A stretch of DNA of 64,000 nucleotides from Histidinibacterium aquaticum (GCF_008710275.1 NZ_VYQE01000003.1:186001-250000); one strand, 5' to 3'; counted from the first letter of the stretch, positions 28,671 to 36,329 are shown. Translations and numbers: made by a program. The notes: generated by a model from the letters alone, not told the origin.

Positions 28671-28740
28671 CTGCACATTATGGAACTACTCGTGCGCAAT
28701 CGGCATTAAACTTTGACATAGGGTAGAGAGTTTTTGACGG

Positions 28741-29472
28741 ATGCCGACGGACTGTAAGAATTGCCCGCTCCGCAGGAAGGACATCTTCCTCGACATGAGC
28801 GAAGATGAAGTGGCTTTCACGCGCAAGTTCAAGACAGGCGAGCTTCGCATCGGCGCGGGAGCTCAGATCCTGCTGGAGGGGTCGAATTCGCCCCAGCTCT
28901 TTACCGCGCTGAGCGGCCAGGGGCTGCGTTACAAGACACTGCCCAACGGTCGCCGGCAGGTTCTCAACTTCGTCTTTCCCGGCGCGTTTCTCGGCCTTCA
29001 GGCAGGCGTCATGAAGGAGATGCAGCACTCCGTCGAGGCCACGACGGAGATGGTCCTCTGTGTCTTCGAACGCCGCGACTTCTACCAGATCTTCCGCAAT
29101 CATCCCGAGAGGGCCTTCGATCTCACCTGGCTCGCCGCCAGCGAAGAGCATTTCCTCGGCGAGGCCCTGGCGAGCGTCGGCCAGCTCCCCGCAGTCGAAC
29201 GCATGGCCTGGGCGATCCTCAGCCTCTACGAACACGCCGACGCGCTCGGCCTGCTGAAGAACGGCGCGGTCCCGATGCCCTATCGCCAGCAGGACCTGGC
29301 GGATGCGCTCGGCCTGTCGCTGGTGCACACGAACAAGACTCTCGCGCGCCTCCGCGACCGGCAGCTGGCAAGCTGGACGGAGGGCTGGCTGAAGGTGCAC
29401 GACATCGACGCCCTGCGTCAGATCACCGGCATGGACGCCGAGTCAGCCCGCGCTCCGCGCCCCCTCCTCTGA
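28741..29472 (+). CDS. Crp/Fnr-family transcription regulator
   Basis: A 243-residue regulator with an N-terminal cyclic-nucleotide-binding-like beta barrel (about residues 20-120, with LLEGSNSPQLFTALSGQGLRYKTLPNGRRQVLNFVFPGAFLG), a dimer helix, and a C-terminal winged helix (about 170-230) whose recognition region is YRQQDLADALGLSLVHTNKTLARL. Two N-terminal Cys (DCKNCPL, residues 5 and 8) and one near residue 102 are present, but not the four-Cys cluster of FNR, so an oxygen-sensing Fe-S cluster is doubtful. Ligand unknown. The 64-base gap to the divergent receiver-like gene holds its promoter. Its last 30 bases overlap the convergent BrkB gene. Confidence 0.9.
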   Translation: MPTDCKNCPLRRKDIFLDMSEDEVAFTRKFKTGELRIGAGAQILLEGSNSPQLFTALSGQGLRYKTLPNGRRQVLNFVFPGAFLGLQAGVMKEMQHSVEATTEMVLCVFERRDFYQIFRNHPERAFDLTWLAASEEHFLGEALASVGQLPAVERMAWAILSLYEHADALGLLKNGAVPMPYRQQDLADALGLSLVHTNKTLARLRDRQLASWTEGWLKVHDIDALRQITGMDAESARAPRPLL

Positions 29473-30366
29473 CACGTGCTCGGGCTCTGGCGGTACCGGC
29501 TCGCCGGACGATCGCGCCTCCATGCGCCGCCGCTCCGCCTTGCGTTCGGCCCGCAGCCTGAACTGCTTGTTCATGACTGCCCCCATCAACACGAGATACG
29601 CCGAGATGTAGAACCACATCATCAGCGCGATCACCGCGCCGATGGAGCCGTAGATGCGGTTGTAGTTGCCGAAGTTCGACAGGTAGATCGAGAAGCCCAC
29701 CGAGGCGGCGAGCCAGAGGATCACCGCGGTCCATGCGCCGGGGGTGAACCAGGGCGGCCGCTCGCCCTTCGCGTTCGGCCCGAAACGGTAGAGGATGCCC
29801 AGCCCCGCGAGCAGCACCGTCAGCGCCGTCGCCCAGCGCACGGCCTCCGCCGCGACGGTCGCGTAGGGGCCGAGCGGCAGGAAGGCCAGCAGGATGGGCG
29901 AGATGACGACGGCCACGAGCGCCGTCAGCGCCACGCCGATTAGGCTGGCGGTCAGCAGGAGCGCGACGAAGACGTGCCGCACGCCGCCCCGCGAGGGGCG
30001 CCCGTGGATCTCGTTCAGGCCCTGCATGATCGCCGCGACCCCCAGCCGCGCCGACCACAGGGCGACGCCCAGCGACAGCACCGAGGCCCACCCCAGCGTA
30101 TCGCTCTGGGTGGCGAGCAGGCTGTAGACCTGTCGCGCGAAGATCGCGTAGGCGTCCTGCGGCATGATCTCCCGCATCAGCTCGAGCTGGTCGGTGACGA
30201 CGCTCGGGTCGGCGATCAGCCCGAAGAGCGCGACGATCGCCGCCATGGCCGGGAAGATCGCCACGACACCGAAAAAGGCGCAGCCTGCCGAAATCAGTCC
30301 CAGATTGGTCCGTTCGATCTCGGCGCCTACATCCTGAATGATCCGCCATAGCCGGCGCAGCGTCAT
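29443..30366 (-). CDS. YihY/BrkB-family inner-membrane protein
   Basis: A 307-residue protein with six hydrophobic segments, typical of the YihY (BrkB-like) family. Conserved blocks seen: AEIERTNLGLISAGCAFFGVVAIFPAMAAIV near the N-terminus and YGSIGAVIALMMWFYISAYLVLMGAVMNKQF near the C-terminus. Members are often called ribonuclease BN by old annotation, which is not supported; function remains unknown, possibly transport or envelope maintenance. The ATG at 30366 starts MTLRRLWRIIQDV; a longer open frame to 30465 is arginine-rich and unlikely. It shares a 110-base divergent gap with the flavin reductase gene. Confidence 0.88.
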   Translation of the reverse strand: MTLRRLWRIIQDVGAEIERTNLGLISAGCAFFGVVAIFPAMAAIVALFGLIADPSVVTDQLELMREIMPQDAYAIFARQVYSLLATQSDTLGWASVLSLGVALWSARLGVAAIMQGLNEIHGRPSRGGVRHVFVALLLTASLIGVALTALVAVVISPILLAFLPLGPYATVAAEAVRWATALTVLLAGLGILYRFGPNAKGERPPWFTPGAWTAVILWLAASVGFSIYLSNFGNYNRIYGSIGAVIALMMWFYISAYLVLMGAVMNKQFRLRAERKAERRRMEARSSGEPVPPEPEHVSEEGARSAG

Positions 30367-30429
30367 GTCAGTCGGTTCCCGTGGTCCACGCGCGGCATGA
30401 GACGACGTGATGCGGCGGGCTGCAACCCC

Positions 30430-30456
30430 GGAACTCGGTGACCGAACAGGCGGTTG
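30430..30456 (+). promoter_or_regulatory. Candidate EcfG-dependent promoter of the flavin oxidoreductase gene
   Basis: GGAAC at 30430-30434, 16 bases, then CGGTTG at 30451-30456, 20 bases before the start codon at 30477. The layout matches the GGAAC-N15-17-cGTT class and the other candidates in this window. The short distance leaves a leader of roughly 10-15 bases that still covers the AAAAGGAGA ribosome site. Confidence 0.5.
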
Positions 30457-30476
30457 TCGGGACAAAAGGAGACACC

Positions 30477-31145
30477 ATGAGCACGACGCTGACCCTCAAG
30501 GAGATCGAGCAGCAGACCCACAACGTCTACCGGCTCGTCTTCGACAAGCCCGAGGGCTGGGACATCAAGCCCGGCCAGGCCATCGAGATGAAGCTCGACA
30601 TGGACGGCTGGCGTGACGAGGGGCGGCCTTTCACGCCGACCTCCCTGCCCGACTGGGACCATCTCGAATTCACCATCAAGAGTTACCCCGACCACGACGG
30701 CGTCACCGCGCGGATCCCCAAGCTGACCTCCGGCGACAAGGTCATGATTTCCGAGCCCTGGGGCGCCATCACCGACCACGGACCGGGCATCTTCATCGGC
30801 GCTGGCGCGGGCGTGACCCCCTTCATCGCCATCCTGCGCGACCGGGTGCGGCGCGAGGGCAGCCTCGACGGCTCCACTCTGATCCTGTCGAACGACACGG
30901 CCGATGACATCATCCTGCACGACGAGCTGGTCGGGATGCCCGGGCTGTCGACGATCTTCACCATCACCGACGAAAAGACCGAAGCCTACCCGAACCGCCG
31001 GATCGACGAGGAATTCCTCGACGAGGTCCTGCATGGCTGGCGCGAGGAATTCTACGTCTGCGGCCCTCGCCCCTTCGAGGACGACATCAAGTCGATCCTC
31101 TACAAGAAGGGCGTGCCGGACGAGAAAATCCACTGCGACCACTGA
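30477..31145 (+). CDS. FAD-binding oxidoreductase of the ferredoxin-NADP reductase type
   Basis: A 222-residue soluble reductase with the two-domain ferredoxin reductase fold: an FAD domain with the RxxT/S-type motif EGRPFTPTSLPDWDHLEFTIK (about residues 43-64), and an NAD(P) domain with GPGIFIGAGAGVTPFIAIL (about 101-120) and the C-terminal EEFYVCGPRPFEDDIKSIL block. No 2Fe-2S Cys cluster and no heme domain are present, so it needs a separate electron partner. Substrate unknown. AAAAGGAGA precedes the ATG at 30477; an ATG at 30438 in frame is less likely. A strong terminator follows. Confidence 0.88.
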   Translation: MSTTLTLKEIEQQTHNVYRLVFDKPEGWDIKPGQAIEMKLDMDGWRDEGRPFTPTSLPDWDHLEFTIKSYPDHDGVTARIPKLTSGDKVMISEPWGAITDHGPGIFIGAGAGVTPFIAILRDRVRREGSLDGSTLILSNDTADDIILHDELVGMPGLSTIFTITDEKTEAYPNRRIDEEFLDEVLHGWREEFYVCGPRPFEDDIKSILYKKGVPDEKIHCDH

Positions 31146-31169
31146 GCCGGTCGACGGCTATTCGACAAG

Positions 31170-31205
31170 GGCCGCGGCGCATCTCGCGCCGCGGCCTTTT
31201 CTTGT
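31170..31205 (+). terminator. Intrinsic terminator after the flavin oxidoreductase gene
   Basis: GGCCGCGGCGC (31170-31180) pairs perfectly over 11 bases with GCGCCGCGGCC (31186-31196), loop ATCTC, and is followed at once by TTTTCTTGTT. This is the clearest rho-independent terminator in the window. Confidence 0.9.
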
Positions 31206-31264
31206 TGGCGGGTCCGTCGCGCGGCTGTAATCGCCGTGGAGACCCCTCGCGACAGGAGCGCATC

Positions 31265-31636
31265 ATGGACCGTGCTCTCGGCTGGCAACGCGCCGAAGGA
31301 CTGCTCGTCTTCCTGGGCGGGCTGCTGATCTTCTGGCAGACCGGATCGGGCCTCGCGTGGTGGGCGGCCGTCCTGCTCTTCTTCGCCCCCGACCTCAGCT
31401 TCGCCGGATATCTCGGCGGGCCGAAGGTGGGCGCGGCGCTCTACAATTCCGTGCACATCTACGGCTTCGGCGCCGGCCTCCTCGGACTCGGCGTGCTCGC
31501 GGGGATGCCGGTCGTCGCCGCGCTCGGCGCGCTCTGGCTGGCGCATTCGGGGTTCGACAGGATGCTGGGGTACGGGTTGAAGCTGCCCGAGGGCTTCACG
31601 GCCACGCACCTGGGCCGGATCGGCCCCGACGCCTGA
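31265..31636 (+). CDS. DUF4260-family membrane protein
   Basis: A 123-residue hydrophobic protein with four predicted membrane segments. The sequence WAAVLLFFAPDLSFAGYLGGPKVGAALYNSVHIYGFG and the end HSGFDRMLGYGLKLPEGFTATHLGRIG are the recognisable blocks of DUF4260. Function is unknown. It has its own start (ATG at 31265 with AGGAG about seven bases upstream) between two terminators, so it is probably a single-gene unit. Confidence 0.87.
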   Translation: MDRALGWQRAEGLLVFLGGLLIFWQTGSGLAWWAAVLLFFAPDLSFAGYLGGPKVGAALYNSVHIYGFGAGLLGLGVLAGMPVVAALGALWLAHSGFDRMLGYGLKLPEGFTATHLGRIGPDA

Positions 31637-31651
31637 AGGCCGGAAACGCGA

Positions 31652-31697
31652 ACGCGGCCCGGCGGGCCGCGTGTCCGATCGTTTCTCTTTTCTTTTC
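31652..31697 (+). terminator. Hairpin and T-rich tail after the DUF4260 gene
   Basis: ACGCGGCCC (31652-31660) pairs with GGGCCGCGT (31664-31672) around GGC, then after eight bases a T-rich run TTTCTCTTTTCTTTT. The separation from the stem weakens the call slightly. Confidence 0.65.
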
Positions 31698-31713
31698 AGG
31701 TGCTTGACTGTCT

Positions 31714-31727
31714 GTCCAAATTTGGAC
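31714..31727. repeat. Perfect 14-base palindrome GTCCAAATTTGGAC, copy 2
   Basis: Identical to 3618-3631. Here it sits two bases past the stop of the Rho_N-like gene and extends as an interrupted palindrome (ACTG before, CAGT after, each three bases away). The convergent location would also fit a terminator or protein-binding site. Confidence 0.55.
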
Positions 31728-31729
31728 GG

Positions 31730-31996
31730 TCAGTGCGAGCGCAGCGCCTTGATGAGCTCGTCCTTGTCCATGTCGGACCGGCCCTCGATGCCGATTTCCT
31801 GGGCGCGCTCATAGAGATCCTCGACCGACCAGTCCTCGTAGGGAGGGTTCTGTCCGCCCTTCTTCGACGGGTTCTGGCTGTCGTTCGCCTGCGCGTTCGC
31901 GATCCGGGCGGCCTTCTCCTTGGACTCGCCCTGCTTGCGAAGCTCCTGGTACGTATCTTCGTCCTTGATGGACGGCGCTCCGTTTTTCTCGGCCAT
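31730..31996 (-). CDS. Small protein with a Rho_N-like (SAP-type) C-terminal motif
   Basis: An 88-residue soluble, charged protein. Its N-terminal part (MAEKNGAPSIKDEDTYQELR, then ESKEKAARIANAQAN) is the pattern seen in small stress-associated proteins. Its C-terminal part (DLYERAQEIGIEGRSDMDKDELIKALRSH) resembles the helix-extended-loop-helix of Rho termination factor N-terminal domains, which binds nucleic acid. Relatives are commonly abundant in stationary or osmotic stress as I recall. A candidate EcfG promoter lies at 32131-32156 and a long inverted repeat in the leader. Likely a stress-regulon member; molecular role unknown. Confidence 0.85.
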   Translation of the reverse strand: MAEKNGAPSIKDEDTYQELRKQGESKEKAARIANAQANDSQNPSKKGGQNPPYEDWSVEDLYERAQEIGIEGRSDMDKDELIKALRSH

Positions 31997-32037
31997 CTCG
32001 CGCCTCGTCTGCCTGTATCTTCTGGGGGTTAGACCGC

Positions 32038-32090
32038 CACCGACCGCGGCATTGAGGGACGAGGGGACAGGGAACGTGCCGCGGTCGGTG
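32038..32090. repeat. 14-base perfect inverted repeat in the leader of the Rho_N-like gene
   Basis: CACCGACCGCGGCA (32038-32051) and TGCCGCGGTCGGTG (32077-32090) are exact reverse complements separated by 25 bases. It lies between the candidate promoter at 32131-32156 and the start codon at 31996, so the transcript could fold into a long stem. There is no T-run on either side. It may be an RNA control structure or a dimeric protein site. Confidence 0.6.
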
Positions 32091-32130
32091 TGGTCTTCTG
32101 TCAGAGGCCTGACCGCCTCTGTCACTGCCC

Positions 32131-32156
32131 CAACCGTTGCCCATGACTTCAGTTCC
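32131..32156 (-). promoter_or_regulatory. Candidate EcfG-dependent promoter of the Rho_N-like gene
   Basis: On the minus strand GGAAC at 32156-32152, 15 bases, then CGGTTG at 32136-32131. The -10 hexamer is identical to the one at 30451-30456. The leader would be about 130 bases and would contain the inverted repeat at 32038-32090. Confidence 0.5.
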
Positions 32157-32208
32157 GGCGGGTTCGAACTTTTTTTCAGCTTTTTTCGGATGAGCGATTT
32201 GCAGGGGC

Positions 32209-33123
32209 TCAGCGCCCCTGCCCCGGCACGAAATCGTCGCGCACCTGGCCCCAGGCCATCAGCGCGAAGATGACCGTTCCGCCGACCACGTTGCCCGCCA
32301 GCATCGGCAGGAAGGACGTGGTGATCCCGGTCCAGATCGGCAGCAGTCCCTTCGCCACGAGGTAGGAGATTTCCACCGAGCCCACGATGACGTGGGTGAA
32401 GTCCCCGGCCGCGATCAGCCAGGTGAACATGGTGATGATCAACACCTCGCCGCCCTCGGCCTGCGGCATCATCCAGACAATGGCGGCGACGAGCAGCCCG
32501 GCCGGGATGCCCCTCAAGAAAGTCTCCCAGGCTCCGAAGGACGTGGCGTGCAGCGACAGCTCCTCGATCGCGGGCTGCACCTCCGGCGGCAGGGACCCGA
32601 CATAGGCCATCCAGCCCCCCGCGATGGCCGCGCCGACGACGTTGGCCCCCAGGACCACGCCCCAGAGACGCGACACCTGCCACAGCATGTCCAGACAGGG
32701 ATCGCGGAGCGCGGGCAGGACGGCGGTGATCGTGTTCTCGGTAAAGAGCTGCATCCGGCCGAGGATCACCAGCAGGAAGCCGAAGGAGTACCCCAGGTTC
32801 TCCACGAGGAAGGTCCATTCGGCATCGGGCAGGTAGGTCCGGAACACCGACTCCGCCACGAGGCTGAAGCCGATCAGGACGCCCGCCGAAAGCCCTGCCA
32901 CGAAGAGCGACCGGTTGGTCCGCGACAGTTCTTCCTCGCCGTCGCGGCGGATGACCTCGTAGACCAGCTTCGACGTGAGCTTCGTCGCGCTCTCGACGTG
33001 CTGTTCCTCGGTCTGTTCCTTGTGACGGTCGGCCCTCTCCTGGTGGTCGCGCTCTTCCGCGCTTCGGGGCTCCTGCCGTCTCTTGTGTCCCGAAAAGGGA
33101 GGATGCTCGGCTTCATTCGCCAT
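32209..33123 (-). CDS. Formate/nitrite transporter-family membrane protein, paralogue 1
   Basis: A 304-residue channel-type protein of the FNT superfamily (YfdC-like group). A charged N-terminal extension of about 60 residues (rich in Glu, Arg, Lys, His) precedes six membrane segments. Typical marks: NLGYSFGFLLVILGRMQLFTENTITAVLP, the GIPAGLLVAAIVWMMPQAEGGEVLIITMFTWLIAAGDFTHVIVGSVE block, and the end LAGNVVGGTVIFALMAWGQV. The transported anion is unknown; YfdC-type members are distant from FocA and NirC. It is clearly paralogous to the next gene upstream (33199-34041), with many shared blocks. A candidate EcfG promoter lies at 33160-33186. Confidence 0.88.
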   Translation of the reverse strand: MANEAEHPPFSGHKRRQEPRSAEERDHQERADRHKEQTEEQHVESATKLTSKLVYEVIRRDGEEELSRTNRSLFVAGLSAGVLIGFSLVAESVFRTYLPDAEWTFLVENLGYSFGFLLVILGRMQLFTENTITAVLPALRDPCLDMLWQVSRLWGVVLGANVVGAAIAGGWMAYVGSLPPEVQPAIEELSLHATSFGAWETFLRGIPAGLLVAAIVWMMPQAEGGEVLIITMFTWLIAAGDFTHVIVGSVEISYLVAKGLLPIWTGITTSFLPMLAGNVVGGTVIFALMAWGQVRDDFVPGQGR

Positions 33124-33159
33124 GTGTGGGGGCCCTGACCATTATCAATTGACATCGTA

Positions 33160-33186
33160 CAACAGGCCGGGGCCCCGGGTTGTTCC
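33160..33186 (-). promoter_or_regulatory. Candidate EcfG-type promoter of FNT paralogue 1
   Basis: On the minus strand GGAAC at 33186-33182, 16 bases, then CTGTTG ending at 33160. It is a weaker -10 than the other candidates. The predicted start would lie about 30 bases before the gene at 33123. Confidence 0.38.
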
Positions 33187-33198
33187 GCCGCTGGGGCC

Positions 33199-34041
33199 TT
33201 ACCTTTCCTCGGAGCGGAATTCGTCCGCGACCTGGCCCCAGGCCATTGCCGCGAAGATCAGCGTACCTCCGACGACATTGCCCGCGAGGACGGGCAGGAA
33301 GAACTCGAAGATGCCCTGCCCCGGCCCGAGCTCCCCCAACACCATGAGGAAGGCCATCTCGACAGAACCGGCGACGACGTGGGTGAAGTCTCCCGCCGCG
33401 ATGAGCCAGGTGAAGAAGGCGATGATCGCGACTTCGCCGCCGTCGGCCTGCGCGAGCATCCAGACGATGGCCGCGACGAGGATGCCCGCGGGTATGCCCC
33501 GGATGAAGCTCGTCCAGGCTCCCATGCCGGTGGCGTGTTCCGACAGCGAGTGGATGGCGGGCAGCACCTCCTCGGGCACGCCGCCGGTGTGGGCCATGAA
33601 GAAGGCCGCCACGAAGGCGCCGAGAACGTTGGCGAATAGCACGAGTCCCCAGAGCCTCAGGACGGAGCGGAAGACCGACCAGATCGGGTCGATCATCAGC
33701 GGCAGCACCGTGGTGATCGTGTTCTCGGTGAAGAGCTGCATCCGGCCGAGGATCACCAGCATGAAGCCGAAGCTGTAGCCGAAGTTCTCCACCAGGTAGG
33801 CCCAGCGCGCGTCCGGCAGGTAGGTCCTCAGAACCGCCTCGCCCAGAACCGAGAAGCTGATGAGCACGCCCGCCGCGGCCCCGGCCCAGAAGAGCGAGCG
33901 GTTGGTGCGCTCCAGCTCTTCCTCTCCCTCCTTGCGGACCACGAGGTAGACGAGACGCGAGGTCATCTTCGTCCGGTCCTCGATCGTCTGCTCGTCCATC
34001 ATGTCGCGGATCTGGTCGCGCGCGCCCTTGGACAGTGCCAT
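33199..34041 (-). CDS. Formate/nitrite transporter-family membrane protein, paralogue 2
   Basis: A 280-residue FNT-superfamily protein with a short charged N-terminus (MALSKGARDQIRDMMDEQTI) and six membrane segments. It shares with its neighbour FGYSFGFMLVILGRMQLFTENTITTVLP, RGIPAGILVAAIVWML, and FFTWLIAAGDFTHVVAGSVEM, so the pair arose by duplication, but they differ enough to suggest an old event. Substrate unknown. The ATG at 34041 has GGGAGGGACGG upstream; the open frame further upstream is not family-like. It lies 104 bases downstream of otsA on the same strand. Confidence 0.88.
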   Translation of the reverse strand: MALSKGARDQIRDMMDEQTIEDRTKMTSRLVYLVVRKEGEEELERTNRSLFWAGAAAGVLISFSVLGEAVLRTYLPDARWAYLVENFGYSFGFMLVILGRMQLFTENTITTVLPLMIDPIWSVFRSVLRLWGLVLFANVLGAFVAAFFMAHTGGVPEEVLPAIHSLSEHATGMGAWTSFIRGIPAGILVAAIVWMLAQADGGEVAIIAFFTWLIAAGDFTHVVAGSVEMAFLMVLGELGPGQGIFEFFLPVLAGNVVGGTLIFAAMAWGQVADEFRSEER

Positions 34042-34145
34042 GCCCGTCCCTCCCTTGCCTGGTTTGCCGTCAGCTAGGCGCAGGAGCGCAGCCGCCGCAA
34101 GCGGCATGCGACCGGGTCGTGAGGGACTGTGGCGGGAGTGGCGGC

Positions 34146-35519
34146 TCAGGCCACCTGCATCTGCGGCTGGCTCCGCAGCGCGCGCAGGTAGCTGTCGGTC
34201 CACCAGGCGATGTCAGTCTCGCGGATCACCTGCATCATGGAAAGCCAGCGGGCATGACGCTCGTGCAGCGACATGGTGAGCGCCTGGTCGATGACCCGCG
34301 CCATGTCGGCGGTGTCATAGGGGTTGACCATGAGCGCGCCATCGAGCTGCTCGGCCGCGCCCGCGAAGTGGCTGAGGATCAGCACGCCCGGATCGGCCCC
34401 GTCCTGGGCCGCGACGTACTCCTTGGCGACGAGGTTCATCCCGTCGGCGAGCGGCGTCACGAGGCAGAGATCGGCGCGGCGGTAAAGGCCGGCCAGTGTC
34501 TCGCGCGGGAGCGGCTTGCGCAGGTAGCGGATCGGCGTCCAGTCGATCTCGGCATGCTCGCCGTTGACGCTGCCCGCCATGCTCTCGAGCTCGGCGCGGA
34601 TATCGCGGTAGGCCTCCACGTCCTCGCGGGAGGGCGGCGCGATCTGGAGCATGGTCGCGCGCGGACCGTCCCGGTCGCGCAGGCCGAGGTACTTGCCGAA
34701 GGCCTCGAAGCGGTTCGGCAGACCCTTGGAGTAATCGAGCCGGTCCACGCCCAGCACCAATTTCTGATCGGGAGGCAGGTCGGTGATGCGGATATCCGCC
34801 TCGTCCGCCGCCTTCTGGAAGGCGTCGACGTCGATGCCGATGGGAAAGGAGCGGACCTCAAAGAACCGCCCGTCGAGCTTCATCCGGCCGCGCAGCGTGA
34901 ACTCCGCGTCGGTGTCCGAGCGCAGCCATTCGAGGCAGGCGGAGACGTCGCGCTGGGTCTGGAGGCCGATGAGGTCATAGGCCGAAATCCAGGCGCCGAG
35001 CTGCTTGCGGTCCGGCAGGGCGGCGATGTCGGAGGGGTTCGGGAACGGGATGTGCAGGAAGTACCCGATCCGGTTCCCCACCCCGCGCTTGCGAAGCTCG
35101 TTGGCCAGCGGAAGGAAGTGGTAGTCGTGGATCCAGAGGATGTCCGTGGGCTCCAGCACCTCCGCGATCATCTCCGCCACGCGCGCGTTCACGCCCATGT
35201 ACTGCCGGCGGCTCTCTTCGCTCACGTCGATCAGGTCGGCGCGGTGGTGGAAGAGCGGCCAGATGACCGAGTTGGCGTGCCCGAGGTAGAAGCCCTTATG
35301 CTCGTCGTGCGTCAGGTCATAGGCCAGACGCGTATAGACCGATCCCTCGGGGCTGATCTCGCGCAGCGGGCCGGGGGTGTCGACCATGTTGCCCGACGAG
35401 CCGATCCAGACGCCGCCACGGCTTTCGAGCGCCTCGTGAAGCGCCACGACAAGGCCGCCGGCCGGCTGGGCATCGGTGGGAATACGGTTGGAAACGACAA
35501 CTAAGCGCGGTTCGGCCAT
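34146..35519 (-). CDS. otsA: Trehalose-6-phosphate synthase (OtsA)
   Basis: Transfers glucose from UDP-glucose to glucose-6-phosphate, making trehalose-6-phosphate (GT20 family). The 457-residue protein shows RLVVVSNRIP at the N-terminus, the substrate loop PAGGLVVALHEALE, DILWIHDYHFLPLANELR, FFLHIPFPN-type motif (YFLHIPFPNPSD), GVDRLDYSKGLPNRFEAF (donor-phosphate Arg/Lys block), and TPLADGMNLVAKEYVAAQ near the end. Normal length. It starts three bases after the otsB stop, so both form one operon making the osmo- and desiccation-protectant trehalose. EcfG control of trehalose synthesis is known in some alphaproteobacteria; here only a weak -35-like element is seen. Confidence 0.96.
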   Translation of the reverse strand: MAEPRLVVVSNRIPTDAQPAGGLVVALHEALESRGGVWIGSSGNMVDTPGPLREISPEGSVYTRLAYDLTHDEHKGFYLGHANSVIWPLFHHRADLIDVSEESRRQYMGVNARVAEMIAEVLEPTDILWIHDYHFLPLANELRKRGVGNRIGYFLHIPFPNPSDIAALPDRKQLGAWISAYDLIGLQTQRDVSACLEWLRSDTDAEFTLRGRMKLDGRFFEVRSFPIGIDVDAFQKAADEADIRITDLPPDQKLVLGVDRLDYSKGLPNRFEAFGKYLGLRDRDGPRATMLQIAPPSREDVEAYRDIRAELESMAGSVNGEHAEIDWTPIRYLRKPLPRETLAGLYRRADLCLVTPLADGMNLVAKEYVAAQDGADPGVLILSHFAGAAEQLDGALMVNPYDTADMARVIDQALTMSLHERHARWLSMMQVIRETDIAWWTDSYLRALRSQPQMQVA

Positions 35520-35522
35520 GGC

Positions 35523-36329
35523 TCAGACTCCGGCCTCCGCCTCCAGCCCCGCCCAGATCTTCAGCGCGGTCCGGGCGGCCTGTGTGTCGGGGACGCGGAA
35601 GCCCGCGGCGGTATCTCCGGGGCCGACCTTCACGGCAATGCCGTCGGCCTGGGAGCTGACCCAGTGCAACGCCGGCTCGTCGGTCACGTCGTCGCCGAAG
35701 AAGATCGGGCGGCGACCGTTGAAGGCCTCGCTCTCCATCAGCCGCTTGATCGAGGCGTCCTTGCTGATCCCCTTGGGGCGCAGCTCGTAGGCCATCTTGG
35801 AATGGTGCAGGTCGAACTCCTGGTGCGACTGCTCCAGCGCGTGCAGGAAGGCGTAGACGTCGGGCTCCTGCTCCGGCACCTGGCGGAAATGCAGCACGAC
35901 GCCGGTCGGCTTGCGCTCGGCCACGAGGCCGGAGTGCGTCGCGGCAAAGGCCTCGGCCATGTCGCCAAGGCGGCTGACCACGTCGCTGCCGGCGAGGTCG
36001 TGGCGCCACATCTCGGACCCGACCCGCTCTTCCGCGCCGTGGCTGCCGATGACGTGGCCCTCGAAGCCGCCGAGAAACCGCGACACGTCCTCGACCGGCC
36101 GGCCGGTGACGATGCAGAGACGGCCATCGGTCTGTTCCGAGAGGGAGGTCAGCAGCTTGGGGAGATCGTCCGGGACGAGAACGCCGGAGGGCGTGTCGGC
36201 GATATCCACGAGGGTCCCGTCGAAATCGAGGAAAACGGCCGATGCACCGAGATCGATCTGCGGCAGTTCGACCTCGCAAGGTCCCTCGCCGTGCGGCTCT
36301 GCCATAAACCCGATCATCTCGTAATACAT
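35523..36329 (-). CDS. otsB: Trehalose-6-phosphate phosphatase (OtsB)
   Basis: Removes phosphate from trehalose-6-phosphate (HAD superfamily). The 268-residue protein has HAD motif I AVFLDFDGTLVDIADTPS (nucleophile Asp in DFDGT), a Ser/Thr block CIVTGRPVEDVSRFLGG, KPTGVVLHFRQVP and LRPKGISKDASIKRLM (Lys of motif III), and motif IV IFFGDDVTDEPALHWV. The ATG at 36329 follows GGGGAGAGAG; ATGs at 36317 and 36305 are possible. Upstream on the minus strand, GGAAC lies at 36388-36384 but lacks a convincing -10, so stress promoter control is uncertain. First gene of otsBA. Confidence 0.94.
   Translation of the reverse strand: MYYEMIGFMAEPHGEGPCEVELPQIDLGASAVFLDFDGTLVDIADTPSGVLVPDDLPKLLTSLSEQTDGRLCIVTGRPVEDVSRFLGGFEGHVIGSHGAEERVGSEMWRHDLAGSDVVSRLGDMAEAFAATHSGLVAERKPTGVVLHFRQVPEQEPDVYAFLHALEQSHQEFDLHHSKMAYELRPKGISKDASIKRLMESEAFNGRRPIFFGDDVTDEPALHWVSSQADGIAVKVGPGDTAAGFRVPDTQAARTALKIWAGLEAEAGV

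Noticed and set aside
28681-28685. EcfG promoter for the Crp/Fnr gene
   Set aside because: GGAAC occurs upstream, but the downstream bases at 15-17 spacing (CGGCAT) do not match a GTT-type -10.
32165-32208. Terminator after FNT paralogue 1 from T-runs at 32169-32188
   Set aside because: The T-runs are on the plus strand, whereas the gene is read on the minus strand, where they are A-runs; no stem precedes a minus-strand T-run.
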